Positions 45,205 to 56,847 of a stretch of DNA of 64,000 nucleotides are shown here, piece by piece. A program made the translations under genes and the position numbers. The stretch lies in assembly GCF_033958435.1 (NCBI RefSeq), contig NC_134137.1, forward strand, positions 176,403,501 through 176,467,500, in the 5' to 3' direction. The notes under the pieces were generated by a model. The model made no database searches and was not told the DNA's origin. It saw only the letters and a program-made list of their open reading frames with translations. How positions within the stretch are numbered: the first letter of the stretch is position 1; the number at the start of each line of letters is the position of its first letter. This DNA is from Carettochelys insculpta. Its lineage: Eukaryota > Chordata > Testudines > Carettochelyidae.

Positions 45205-48200
45205 TGCTTACCCCACATGGGGAGAGGGCTAAAAAGGTGACCTATACATAGCGCACCTCCACCTCCCTGACTGGATAACTGTGTCCAGTGTGTTCACCTC
45301 CATGTGGTTGAAATCAAAAAGGAAACTTCGGAGGGTGAAATATTCAGACTGTAATGGACAACCCAGCCAGTGAGTGACCCAAAAGATGCACAGCAATTAT
45401 CGCCCACTGGCTGTGACAATTCAAGATTGATATTGCTGCCCTGGCAGAAACACGTAGACCAGAAGAAGGACAAATAAAAGAAGAAGGTGGAGAACACACA
45501 TTTTTCTGGAAAGGAAACCCAAAGGAAGAAAAACAAATTCATGGAGTAGGATTTGCCATCAAAAACGAACTGACAAAGATCTTATCTGACATCCCTATCG
45601 GCATCAATGAGAATCTCATGACTCTCCACTTCAAGCTTACCAAAAACTGACAGGCAACTGTCATCAGTGCTCATGCACCAACTCTAGATGCCAAAGATGA
45701 TGTGAAGGAGAAGTTCTATACCTAGCTGGATGCAGTCCTGAAAGACATCCCCAAAGAAGACAAGATTTTTCTCTTGCATGATTTCAAAGCCAGGGTTGGA
45801 AGAGATGTGGATCTCTGGCAGACTCCCATTGGGAAAGGAGAAGTCAGCAACAGCAACGCCAATGGGGTGCTTCTCCTTATGAAATGAGTTTGTCACCACA
45901 AACACCCGGTCTGTTCTGCCAGAAAAACAAATTTAAAACTTCATGGCACCATCCTCGATCAAAGCACTGGCACTTCACAGACTATGTCATCATCCACGCT
46001 CAAGATCAGCATGATGTCCTTCTCATACATGCAATGACTAGTGCTGATGACTGCTGGACCAATCACTGCCTTATTTGATCCACAATGGTGATTAGGATTT
46101 TCACCAAATGGAGAAGTCAGAGGAAACAGATCTGATGAAAGATCAATGTACAAGGCTTGAAGGACCCTATCAATCAGATGAAGTGACTTCCACAGAGTGC
46201 TCCAAAGGAAGGTGCTGACAGTACAAGTGGGGATGTAGAAGAACACTGCTGTCAATTGAAAAATGCCATCACTGGAGTATGTGGAGAAACATTTGGCTAC
46301 CAGACCAGGAAGCATCAGAACTAGTTTGATGAGAACAATGTAGAAATTGAATGCTTGATTGAGGCAAAAAAGGAAACCTCTAAGGCCTGGCAAAGTGATA
46401 TAAATTGCACAACAAAGAAAGAAGTGTGTGCCAAGGGCAAGGCAGAACTCCAATGTAAAACAAGGACTCTGAAAAAACAGTGGTAGACTGAGAAGGCATG
46501 AGAACTCCAGCATCTCGCAGACATCAACAATACAAGAGGCTTCTTCAATGCTACCAAATCTGTTTGTGGACCAAGAAACCATAGAACTAATCCCCTGAGA
46601 TGAAAGGATGGTACCCAACTGTTGAAAGACAATGAAGCCCATTGCTTCTCACTGGAGGGAGCACTGTAATGACCTCTTGAACTGCCCCTCCACTGTGGTC
46701 CTCGAATCTCTTGACCAAATCCCTCAGTAACTGCCTAGAGATGATTTTGCAACACTTCCTACCCTGAGTGAGGTCCAAGCTACCATCAAAGCAATGAAAT
46801 GCAACAAGGCAACCAAACTAGATGAAATCCCCACTGAAGTCTTCAAAGAAGGTGGGCCAGAGCTTCACAAACAACTCCACCTCCTGATTCTCAGGACACA
46901 CTAATCATCAGTCTTTTCAATAAGGGTGACAAGTCAGACTGTGAAAACTACCGTGGCATCTCTCTTCTGGCAAAGGCAGGGAAAATCTTAGCTCAAGTCT
47001 TTGCAAACTGACTCCTGCCACTCTCAGAAGAAATTCTCTCGGAATCCCAGTGTGGCTTCCGGCCATTCTGAAGAACAGCAGAGATGATCTTCACCACCCA
47101 TCAACTGCAAGAAAATGTCATGAAAAAAACCAACTAAAACCTAATATATGAGTTTCTTCGACCTGACCAAAGCATTCAACTCAGTCAGTTGTACCACCCT
47201 CTGGGCTATCCTCTCAGAGATCAGCTGCCACAAAAAAATCATTAGCAAGTTAAGGCTGCTTCATGACAACATAACTGTCACAGTACTGAGCCACAATGGA
47301 TCCCAAAGCGATCCCTTAGAGATCAAAAGGGGAGTCAAGCAAGGCTGTGTCATTGCCCCATCACTGTTCTGCATCTTAATCACCATGCCCCTTCACCTCA
47401 TTGATGGCAAGCTTCCATAGGCTGTGAAGATTGTCTATAGAATGAATGGGGAGCTTTTCAATCTCAGAAGAATGAAGGCTAAAAGCAAGACCACCACAAT
47501 TTTGATCATGGAGTTCCAGTACGTGGATGACAATATAGCTGCTGCTCATTCTCCCACAGCCCTTCAGACCATCTTTAGTGCCTTCACTGAAGCAAATGAG
47601 AATCTCAGCCTAACACTGAACATCAAAAAGTTCAAGGTGCTCCACCAATCTTCACCGACAGGACAATCTCATGCACCTTCTATTGACATCAATAGAGAAC
47701 TGCTGGAAAATGTGGAGCACTTCCCATACCTTGGAAGTCATCTTTCTGCTGAAGTCAACATTGATGTGAAAATCCAGCATCATCTGACACATTCAAGCTT
47801 TACTTTCGCCCACCTGAGACAAAGGATCTTTGAGAACAGGGACATCTATCCCACAATGAAGCTGTGGTTGTTCCAATGTTACTGTATGCATGTGAAACCT
47901 GGACAATATGCAAGCATCATTTGAAGATACTTAAACAATATCATCAATGCTGCCTCAGGAGAGTCCTAAATATCTCTTGGAAGGATAGGTGCATGGATAC
48001 TAGTGTCTTGGAAGAGTCAAACATGACCAGCATTGAAGCCCTTATCATTCATCAACAACTTGTTGGACTGGTCGTGTGGTTTGGATGTCTGATCAGTGCC
48101 TCCCCAAACAGATTTTGTTTTCTGAATTGGAGGAAGGACAGAAGAGAGTTGGGGGCCAGCAGCAGCAAGATAAGGACATGCTGAAGGCACACATGAAAAA

Positions 48201-48470
48201 TGTAACATTGACATTGACACTTGAGAGAACCTTACCCAAGACTGTCCTCGGTGGAGAATGGTAATCTGTGAGGGGTTGCCACAATTTGAGAGGTCGCACC
48301 ACAGTGCAGACGAGGAGAGGCAGAAAAGAAGAAAAGAGCATCAAAAACTGCCCCACCCCCCTCCAACAGATACAAATCCCTGCCCTTTCTGTGATAAGAT
48401 CTGTGGCTCCAAAATTGAGCTGATCAGCTATCAACAGACTCACAAATAGGAGGGTGACATGAAAACATCC
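45205..48470 (+). mobile_element. Decayed LINE, main body
   Basis: A plus-strand non-LTR retrotransposon. 45,240-46,000 is the decayed endonuclease region, and reverse transcriptase follows from about 46,750 to 48,250, then a finger-like C-terminus. Stop codons and frameshifts are frequent, so it is much older than the CR1 that splits it. I do not assign the clade. Confidence 0.72.
47148..48449 (+). pseudogene. LINE reverse transcriptase with C-terminal zinc-finger-like end (broken)
   Basis: Pieces in order are: FFDLTKAFNSVSCTTLWAIL and GVKQGCVIAPSLFCIL (47148-47420), the conserved RT core; EFQYVDDNIAAAHSP (47424-47924), where the catalytic pair is in a YVDD context instead of the FADD usual for LINEs; MLLYACETWT, LRRVLNISWKDR and VLEESNMTSIEALI (47864-48184); and a last segment with CPFCDKICGSK and YQQTHK (48258-48449) resembling a C2H2 finger whose first His has become Tyr. 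Frames change between pieces. It copies LINE RNA in live members. The clade is not determined from sequence alone. Confidence 0.78.
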
Positions 48471-49090
48471 TACTCGTTATAGAGTGACCTCCAGGAAGAA
48501 GACTACAATGAGGTCTTGATCCATGACAGGAACTCCAAGGTGCTACCACAATACAAATAATGTAGAACTAAGTTATTGAATACAAGCTCCTGACCACCAC
48601 AACTACCAGTTCCTTCCTTCTTTCCTTTCTTCATAGAAACACTGAGATTAGAAATACAAAAGACCTAACAAGCCAGTTTTTCCAGCTCCCCTTGCTAATG
48701 CAGGATTGAATTTTCTATGTTTTTCTCCTTTAAAAACATTGAAGTGCTGGCATTTCCTGCCCTTCTGTTGGGAACCTACACCACGTTATAATAGACCTCA
48801 TTGACAGAGTTATTTTCCAGATGCACAGCCTAAACTTTTCTTAACTTTGTCCCATTACTTCTATTCCTCTCAAATCATCCTTCTCCTTTCTTACTGTTTA
48901 TAGCCTTCAACTATCTGTAGGTAGCTATTGCCTCTCTTCATCATTGCTTAATCTAGCCCTAGAGATTTCACTTTTTAAATCTTTCTTCACAAATTCATTG
49001 CTTTGTAACCCCATCTTTGTTGCTCTTCACTGAATCGGTCTCTTGGTAATGTTTCCAGAACTGAGGATGGTAGAGGCATTCTCACTGTCT
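48471..49090 (-). mobile_element. Very old CR1/L3-like 3' fragment
   Basis: Text such as cctaaacttttcttaacttt, ttacttctattcctctc and gtttccagaactgagg follows the order of CR1 3' sequence on the minus strand, with heavy divergence. The boundaries are approximate, and it may be an L3-type relative. Confidence 0.5.
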
Positions 49091-50084
49091 GATCCTCAGA
49101 ATGTATAATGGCATCTGAAATCTTTCTCACATCAGGCTTGCTGCATTTATGCCATCTTCTGGTTGCTTAGTGAATGGTATGCATTCCACAGTACGATTGG
49201 CAGCTGTAGCATTAGGGAAATGCATATGTCTCTTTCATGAATTTTACAGTTGCTTATAATCATTTTTCCCTTGAAGTGTTATGAAATTCTGCACTATTTC
49301 GGTTTTCTTTCTTGATAATTTTTTCTTTGTTCAATACCTTTTCACCATAAAAAGAAATTGCCATGTTCCTTTATGTGATAATGTGGTGCATTCCTCCTAC
49401 CCTAAAGAAACAGTTCCTGAAGCTAACTGAAAATCCTGCATTGGTAGTAGGATTAGATCAATTGACCTAGTAAGCTGAAATTTAGTTTGGAACAGCTGAG
49501 TACTCGTTTGAAAGAGTGCCTCTTTTTTGCTGTAAAGTACACAAGTTAATAGTATTTGGTATGGGCTTCTTTTTCAGTACATACTCTCCTTTTATTCTTG
49601 TATTTGTTCTAGTTCTGATGCAGTTGACTTCAGTGGGAGCAATAGAAAACCTTCTAGCTGGAATTTTAGAGGCAATTATATGGGAAGGATGATACATTTA
49701 TTATTCCTTTGGGGATAAAGGAATGCTCTAACCAGCTCCTTTTCTCGATTTTTTCATTGCTCTCCTACCAATATCTTTATCATCATCCACTCACAGATGG
49801 AGTTTTAAAAGGAAAATATTGATTTTTAGTAGCCTTAAGTTCTTTGCTTTACAGAATTCTACAAAAGTAACTCCTAGCTGAAACACATGTACAGAATAAC
49901 TTCAAGTGAGCGGCTAGCAAGTCAGTGGAGACCTAGCAAAGAAAGGAGGAGAACCTCTATCCCCAAGGACACATATGGCCTTCTTTTCAATACTTCCCAT
50001 CAAAAGTAGGGGTCCTGGCAGAGACAGATACATCCTGGCAGCAAATGTGTGTCTGTGGGGAAGGTGTTACTAATTGGGCTTTGA
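49091..50084. other. AT-rich unique sequence
   Basis: Nothing coding was recognised. A gttgacttcagtgggagc shred near 49622 is a fragment of a common old repeat. Confidence 0.35.
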
Positions 50085-51000
50085 CCATGGGATGCTGTTC
50101 TGGGAAGAAGATCCACCGAGCAGAGAAGCAGTACGCTTACTGAGGAAGGGGAAGAACATCTTTGGATACAGGCTGGCTAACCTACTGAGAAGGGCTTTAA
50201 ACTAGGTTTGAAGAGGACAGGAAGACAAAAAGCCACAGGTAAGTCAAAACATAGTGCTAGAGACAAGGCTCAGAACTTGTGGGGAGGGGATCATGAGCAA
50301 CTGTAACAGAGGTAAGGGAGAGAGAAATGAGAATATAGCGGGGAAATCAAATCAGTACCCTAGATGTCTGCATACTAATTGATGAAGTAAGGGAAATCAG
50401 CAGGAAGAACTAGAAATGCTAGTTAATAAACATGATTATGATACAGCTGGCATCACAAAGTTGGTGGGATAGTACACGTGAATGGAACACTGGCATAGAA
50501 CATTACAATTTGTTCAGAAAGCACAGGAAGGGAAAAAAAGGGAGGAGGGTTTGCTTTATATATCAAAGATGCACATGCTTGGACTGATATTGAGATGGAA
50601 ATTGGGAGACAGACCCGTTGAAAGTTTCTCAGTAAGCTTTAAAGCAGTAAAAAACAAGGGAGATGCCATGGTAGGGGTTACTAAAACCACCTAACCATGA
50701 AGAAGAGGTGAATCAGGATTTTTTTTTAAATAACCACCAAAATTATCCAAAGCATAGGACTTGGTGGTGATGGGGGACTTCAACAACCCAGCCAGCTATT
50801 GGGGAAAAAACACAGCAAGGCACAAATTAGATAATAAGATCTTAGCATGTATTGGAGACTTTTTTATGATTTCACAAGATGAAGAAAGCAACTGGAGAAA
50901 GGCTGTTCTTGATTAGATTTTGGTAACTTGGGAGGAACTAGTTGAAAATTTGAAAGTCGAAAGCAACTAGGGGGAAAGCTGTCATGAAATGACAGACTCA
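50085..51000 (+). mobile_element. CR1 LINE E, 5' portion (ORF1/ORF2 junction to endonuclease)
   Basis: The segment passes the CR1 ORF1 end (gaaggggaagaacatctttg and the ggctttaaactaggttt stop region) and enters the endonuclease (VMGDFNNPASYW-like text near 50768-50800). Many stops are present. It continues, after insertions, at 51931, 52746 and 57142. Confidence 0.78.
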
Positions 51001-51436
51001 GGCTACGTCTACACGTGCCCCAAACTTCGAAATAGCCATGCAAATGGCCATTTCGAAGTTTACTAATGAAGTGCTGAAATGCATATTCAGTGCTTCGTTA
51101 GCATGCGGGCGGCAGCGGCGCTTCGAAATTGACGCGCCTTGCAGCCGCGCGGCGCGTCCAGACGGGGCTCCTTTTTGAAAGGGCCCCGCCGACTTCGAAG
51201 TCCCCTTATTCCCATGAGCTCATGGGAATAAGGGGACTTCGAAGAAGGTGGCATCCTTTCGAAAAGGAGCCCCGTCTGGACGCGCCGCACGGCGGCAAGG
51301 CGCATCAATTTCGAAGCGCCGCTGCCGCCCGCATGCTAACGAAGCGCTGAATATGCATTTCAGCGCTTCATTAGTAAACTTCGAAATGGCCATTTGCATG
51401 GCCATTTCAAAGTTTGGGGCACGTGTAGACACGGCC
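51001..51436. mobile_element. Palindromic Harbinger MITE, 436 bp, second copy
   Basis: The ends ggctacgtctacacgtgcc and, in reverse, ggccgtgtctacacgtgcc lie between exact tca duplications (50998-51000 and 51437-51439). It has the same length and layout as the copy at 33258. The centre (51193-51244) is a perfect 52-bp palindrome. It is CpG-rich, with many TTCGAA sites. Mirror-image open frames within it are artefacts of the palindrome. Confidence 0.92.
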
Positions 51437-51439
51437 TCA

Positions 51440-51560
51440 GAGAGGTAGCCATGTTAGTCTGTAACTTTGCAAATAATGAGCACTCATGTAGCATATTAAA
51501 GACAAACAAATGTATTAGGTAATGAGATTTGTGGGCAAGGTCCACTTTCATGATTCTAAC
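51440..51560. mobile_element. Retroelement fragment, probably Penelope-like
   Basis: agaggtagccatgttagtct, then taaagacaaacaaatg and gatttgtgggcaaggtcca, follow the order of the family at 13041. It begins directly at the right end of the MITE. Confidence 0.5.
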
Positions 51561-51603
51561 AGATCATAGGAGGGGAAACAGCACTGTAAAGATAAGTAAG
51601 TAA

Positions 51604-51930
51604 GGCTGTGTCTACACGAGCTCCCTATTTCGAAGGGAGAATGGTAAGTAGGGTGTTGGGAGTTTATTAATGAAGTGCTGTGCTGCATATGCAGCACTTC
51701 ATTAAGCAAATTCCCCCTTGCGTCAACTTTGAAGTTTTAAACTAAACAAAATTTTGAGGAATAAAGGGACTTCGAAGTACCCCGGGCACTTTGAAGTACC
51801 AGCGGGTGAGCCACGGCTAGACTCAAGCTGGAACTTCAAAGTTTTATGCACTCCAGCACTTCATTAATAAACTCCCAGCACCCTAATTACCATCCTCCCT
51901 TCAAAGCATGGAGCTAGCGTAGACTTTAGC
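51604..51930. mobile_element. Harbinger-type MITE, about 327 bp, different subfamily
   Basis: The left end ggctgtgtctacacgagctc follows taa. The right end in reverse, gctaaagtctacgctagctc, is its decayed partner and is followed by aaa. The interior has inverted copies of aatgaagtgctg/cagcacttcatt and ttcgaagtac motifs. Confidence 0.75.
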
Positions 51931-52621
51931 AAACTCATGGAGTTAGTAGGTAAGATGCCATGGGAAGTAAGTCTACAGGAAAACCAGTTCAAGAGAACTG
52001 GTAATTTTTCAAGGTGACTTTATTAGGGGCACAAGAGCAAACTGTCCCATTGTGCAGGAAAGATAGGAAATAAGGCAGGAAATCCACCTGCCCCATAGCT
52101 TAACCAGGAGTTTTTCACTGATCTGAAAATCAAGAAAGAGTCCCACAAAAAGTGGAAACTATATAAAATTATAAAGGATAAATATAAGCAAATAATACAA
52201 GTAGCTAGGGATAAAAATGGAAAAAGCCAGGCTAGAGGCAGAAAGGGTAACAAGGAAACATTCTACAAACACATTAGAAGCAAGAAGACCAGGAAGAACA
52301 CACTAGGCCCACTACTTAATGCACAAAGCAAACCAGTAACAGAAAAGGTGGAAAGTACTAACCAACTATTTTGTTTCAGTTTTCACCAAATGGTTGAGTA
52401 GTGACTGGCCAACGAATACAATGAACACCAGGGAAAACAAGCTAGGATCAGAGGCTAAAATAGGGAAGGATAAGTTAACATTTACTTAGACAAGTTAGAT
52501 GTCTTTAAATCACCAGGGCCTGTTGAAATACATCCTTTGAATATTCAAGGATCTGATTGAGGAGATATCTGAGCCATTAATGACTATATTTGAAAATAAC
52601 AAACATGCCAGTTGCACTTGG
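51931..52621 (+). mobile_element. CR1 LINE E, middle portion
   Basis: CR1 sequence of the endonuclease-to-RT linker (gtcccacaaaaagtggaaac, aacacattagaagcaagaag). It is heavily mutated, with no long open frame. Confidence 0.72.
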
Positions 52622-52745
52622 AATCCCACCTCAAGAAGTGGGTCCTACCCACAAAAGCTCATGACCTAATAAATTTGTTAGGCTCTAAGTGCCACAGGAC
52701 TGCTTGTTATGTGTGACGCGACAGACTAACATGGCTACATCTCTG
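52622..52745. mobile_element. Retroelement fragment, probably Penelope-like
   Basis: cacaaaagctcatgacctaa, then gtgccacaggactgctt and cagactaacatggctacat, match the terminal text of the family seen at 13192. It is inserted in CR1 E. Confidence 0.55.
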
Positions 52746-53023
52746 AGACTTTTCATCTTTGAAAAGTCATGGAAGACAGGAGAGATTGCAGAGGACTGGA
52801 AATGGCCAAATATTTTTCCAATCTATAAAAAGGAGTATCAGTGTCTGGAAAAATAATTGTGCAAATAATCAAAGAATCAATTTGTGAATACTTAGAAATC
52901 AAAAAGTTGATAAATAACAGTCAGCATGGATTTGTCGAGAATTAAATGATGTCAAACAAATCCAAAAGCTCTCTTTGATTGGGTATCAAACATTGTGGAG
53001 AAAAGCTGTAGATGTGTTATATC
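52746..53023 (+). mobile_element. CR1 LINE E, RT portion before Harbinger C
   Basis: Reverse-transcriptase-coding CR1 text (gaggactggaaatggccaaa, agtcagcatggatttgtcg) up to the target site of element C. Confidence 0.75.
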
Positions 53024-53380
53024 AGCTATGTCTACACATGCATGCTACATCGAAATAGCTTATTTCGATGTAGCGACATCGAAATAGGCTATTTCGATGA
53101 ATAACATCTACACGTCCTCCAGGGCTGGCAACGTCAACGTTCAACATCGACATTGGGCAGCACCACATGAAATAGGCACTGTGAGGGAACGTCTACACGC
53201 CAAAGTAGCACACATCAAAATAAGGGTGCCAGGAACAGCTGCAGACAGGGTCACAGGGCGGACTAACGCTTCCGGGGCAACAGATAGCCGCTCCCTTAAA
53301 GGGCCCCTCCCAGACACACGCAGCCTGCACAGCACGTGGTCTGCAGAGCCATAGGCACGCACACCTCGTGCGACGCAGTC

Positions 53381-53388
53381 ATGGACCC

Positions 53389-53421
<33 letters not shown>

Positions 53422-54768
53422 AGAGGTCCACCCAGCCGCCCCTGTAGGAGCAGTGCTCGCTCTGCTCCATGCCATGCAGGAGGCAGCTGAGCACATCCTT
53501 GTCACAGAGGAGGAGCTGCCTGCAGGGGAGGAGGACGCAACCCCCAACCCTGCAGCACCCCGCCCCCCCCGCCTCATACGCCGCCGGCTGTGGAGCTACC
53601 CCACCAGCACCGATTGGTGGGAGTGGCTGGTGCTCGGAGAGTGGGATGACGACCGCTGGCTCCAGAACTTTCGCATGAGCTGGCAGACATTTCTAGAGCT
53701 ATGCCAGTGGCTCACCCCCGCACTGAGGCACCAGGACACCTTCATGCGGCGTGCCCTCACTGTGGAGAAACGGGTCGGCATCATTGTCTGGAAGCTGGCC
53801 ACTCCAGACAGCTACCGATTCGTGGGCTAGCAGTTTGGCGTCGGCAAGGCCACCGTCGGGGCTGTCCTCATGGAGGTAAGAGGACCCACGGGGGGAGGGG
53901 GAGGCAGCCCTGGCAGGGGAGGGGGGCCCTGGCAGGGGAGGGGAGGGGAGGGGAGGGGGGACCTGGCAGGGGAGGGCCACACACACCCTGCACACCCCTC
54001 ATTGGTGCTCTCCCATGTGTTTCCCCTGCAGGTCGTCCGCACCATCAACGCCCTGCTCCTCCACAGGCTCGTGAGGCTTGGGGATCCGGATGCCGCTATC
54101 GCAGGCTTTGCCACCCTGGGCTTCCCCAATTGCTTTGGGGCTCTGGATGGGACCCACATCCCCATCCGCATCTCGGAGCACAGTGGAGGGGCTACCATTC
54201 TGTGGTCCTCCAGGCCTTGGTGGACAGCCAGGGCCGTTTCTTGGACATTTATGTGGGCTGGCCTGGCAGCACCCACGACGCCCAGGTATTCCGGAACTCG
54301 GGCCTGTGCTGCTGGCTGGAGGTGGGGACCTACATCCCCCAGCGGGAGATCCCTGTGGGGGACACCACCATGCTCCTCTGCATCATCGCAGATGCGGCGT
54401 ACCCCCTCCGGCCCTGGCTCATGCACCCTTACACGGGCCATCTCACAGCCAGCCAGGAGCACTTCAACCTGCGCCTGAACCATGCGCGCCAGGTGGTAGA
54501 GCGCACATTTGGGCACCTCAAAGGGCGCTGGAGGTGTCTCCTCACCCGCCTTGATGCAGGCCCCACCAACATCCCCCAGATTGTGGGCACGTGCAGCGCC
54601 CTCCACAATCTGGTGGAGAGTAAGGGGGAGGCCTTCTTTCAGGGCTGGGCTGTGGAGGCCGGCAGGGCCGACGTGCAGCCACCCGCTGCCCCCAGTCGCC
54701 AGGTGGACCCCGAAGGGACCCGGGTCCGGGAGGCCCTGCGGGCCCAGTTCGACAAGGCCGCAGGGTGA
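53381..54768 (+). pseudogene. HARBI1-like DDE transposase, element C (broken)
   Basis: Exon 1 is 53381-53875 (165 codons, in phase) and exon 2 is 54032-54768, with a GT-AG intron that contains GGGGA repeats. The start MDPQQQQ is in frame and carries about ten Gln. Catalytic sites read FGALDGTHIPI, GWPGSTHDAQVF and ARQVVERTFGHLKGRW, so this is the only one of the three related copies with the second Asp intact. It is inactivated twice: TAG at 53828-53830 where A and D have a second Gln (GQQFG), and a 19-bp deletion after EHSGG in exon 2. The C-terminus to AAG-stop is preserved. Full-length family members would be about 416 residues. Confidence 0.9.
53391..53421 (+). repeat. (CAG)n polyglutamine tract in transposase C
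   Basis: About ten CAG units right after the MDP start codons. The same tract has about six units in A and about sixteen, broken by one CTG-phase interruption, in D. Confidence 0.9.
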
Positions 54769-54874
54769 ACGCTGGAAGGCCCCCCGCTGCACCCCCCCAT
54801 CCTCCACAACACTCCCTGCCTCTACGCCCACACCACAGAGCACCCAAGAGCACCCCCCCCACACTTTTCTTGTA

Positions 54875-54880
54875 AATAAA
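54875..54880 (+). promoter_or_regulatory. Poly(A) signal for transposase C
   Basis: AATAAA lies 107 bp after the transposase stop, at the position conserved in A and D. Confidence 0.6.
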
Positions 54881-55149
54881 AGCAGACATTTGTTCGTCAG
54901 ATCAAATATCTGTAGAACTCTTACTATTATTATCAAGACTAATTATTTTACAGGCAAAATTAAAATTATATATATGTATTATAAATAAGATAAGATGAAA
55001 GGGGAAGACAAGGAAGGGGAGAACTATATACATGGCGGGGCAAGGATCAGCATAACAACAGGGGTCTAATATAAAAACTATTTACAAAAGAACATTAAAC
55101 TGGGGGGGATATATACAAAGGGGGGGCCACGTCCTGGGCCCCACACCCC

Positions 55150-56847
55150 CTAATGTCCAGCGCTGGGGGTGGGCGGCCGTGACCCACACCTCGGCCTCAG
55201 CCCTGGCCAGGGCTGGCTGGGGGCCGGGCCGACCAGTAGATATGGCTGGCGGGTGTCAGCTGGCCCCAGGTCCCCCTCGGCGGAAGGGCCCTCGGTGGCG
55301 GGTGGCGGTGCGACGGCGGACGGCGCAGCGGGTGGCGCAGCGGGTGGAGCAGGCAGGGCAGGCGCAGCGGCAGCTGGCGTGGCATGGGGGGCCAGGTAGT
55401 CGGCGATACAGTCGAAGGTCCGCATGAAGGCCCCCCATGCCTCCTGGCGCCAGGCCAGCGCCCGCTCCTGCAGCTGGAGGCGGCGCTCCTCCACCCGCAG
55501 CCGCTGCTCGGCGACCTCCAGCTGCTGACAATGGATGGCCAGCAGCTGGGGGTCTTTCGCCGTCGGGTGGTGGTGCTGGGTCCGCCATTGTCCCTGCCGT
55601 GGGGCTGGTCGGTCCTCCGCCGAGGGGCTGGCCTGGACTGATGGCCCCGGTGGGCTGTCCGGGACCACTGACACCTCGCCGGTGCTCTCCGGTCCTTCCG
55701 ATGGTGCAGCTGCGGAACGCAGGACGGGGGAAGAAGAGTGGAGACAGCCGTTAGTGTGGGCCCCGAGCCGTGGCCCTTGTCCCCCCACCCCTCTGCTGCT
55801 GGTTCCCCATCCCCGTCCCCGGGAGATGCTGCTGCTGCTGCTGCTGGGTGTCCCACCCCCTCCCCCTGGGGGACCCTAGAGGTTCCGCTCCCCCCAGCCC
55901 CGGGGATGGGGCATGGCACTGTCGTGCTGGGGAGCAGGGGCTGATGCACTCTTCTGAGGGACATGCCACTGCTGTCCTTGGGGCCATGGTCATCTGGGCA
56001 TGTGGAGGGCCCTGGTCATATTTATTACCCCCGCCCCTCAACCCCAGGGGTGTGCACCGGGGGGGTACATACCTGATGGTCCACTCCCACGGTCGGGGGA
56101 CACCCGGTGGGCAAACGCCCTACTGGAGCTCCAGGAGGGGATGGCGATCTGCAGGCTGGCATCGCTGGAGGAGGACTCCCCCTCCTCCTCCTCCTCCTCC
56201 GGTGCCCCGGCGGTGGGCTCCTGGGGGGGCCCCTGGGGTGCAGGGCTTGCCTCCGGGGCGGACTCCACCTCCGGGGCCTGCTGGGGCTCGTCGGCCAAGG
56301 TATCAAGCGTGGCCGGAGGGGAGGAGGTGTGCCGGGGGCCCAGGATGTCCCTGAGCTCCCTGTAAAGGGGGCAAGTGATGGGGGCGGCCCCAGATTGGCC
56401 GGCCGCATCCCGGGCCCGGGCATAACCCTGCCGCAGCTCCTTCACTGTACTCCGGACATGATCTGGAGTGCAGGCAGGGTGACACTGGGCAGCCAGGTCC
56501 TCGGCCAGCCGAGTGAACGCATCCACTTTCCGCCTCTTGCTCCCTATTACCTGGAGCACCTCCTCCTCATTCCGGAGCCCCAGCAGGTCCCGAAGCTCGG
56601 CCTCCGTCCAGGAGGGGCCCCGCTGCTGCTTCCCCACCTGGCTGCTGGGCTGGGAGCCCTGGCTCCCCTTGGGGGGGGGGTCCCCTGGGGGAGCTTGTGG
56701 GGCTGGGGGGTGGCCATCGCAGCGGGTGGGGGTGTGTGGGCGCGGAGGAGCGTGCAGGCTGGCCGCGTGTCTGGGCTGCCTCCTGCACGTTCTCTCAGCT
56801 TCCTGCACAGGAAGGCAGGGGCGGGGAGCTTTAAGGGGCTGCTGCAC
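55150..56847 (-). CDS. Myb/SANT-like Harbinger accessory protein, element C (open in both exons)
   Basis: Predicted exon 1 is 56847-56073 (775 nt) and exon 2 is 55709-55150 (560 nt). Removing the GTATGTAC...CCGCAG intron joins codon phase 1 to phase 2 without a stop, giving 444 residues. Domains: Pro-rich N-terminus; trihelix/Myb-like domain at about 76-150 (RGPSWTEAELRDLLGLR ... KVDAFTRLAEDL ... TVKELRQGYARARD) with a fourth helix CPLYRELRDILG; an acidic-Ser stretch near 228-241; a charged coiled-coil-like segment near 315-360 (VEERRLQLQERALAWRQ); and an Ala/Pro tail. In studied Harbinger elements this partner binds the ends and brings the transposase into the nucleus. The start is uncertain: a run of 10 C before the domain decides which upstream ATG is in frame. 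Two aromatic/basic positions differ from A and D (LR for LW, RRK for RWN). Confidence 0.72.

Noticed and set aside
45959..46642. 227-codon minus-strand hydrophobic frame resembling a membrane protein
   Set aside because: It is antisense to the decayed plus-strand LINE. The hydrophobic look comes from reading A-rich LINE coding sequence backwards.
51193..51244. Perfect palindrome as a terminator or replication origin
   Set aside because: It is the centre of a palindromic MITE with matching ends and target duplications, which fully explains it.
53827..54936. 369-codon minus-strand frame
   Set aside because: It is antisense to transposase exon 2 of element C, where DDE motifs are read on the plus strand. 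The same shadow appears in A and D.
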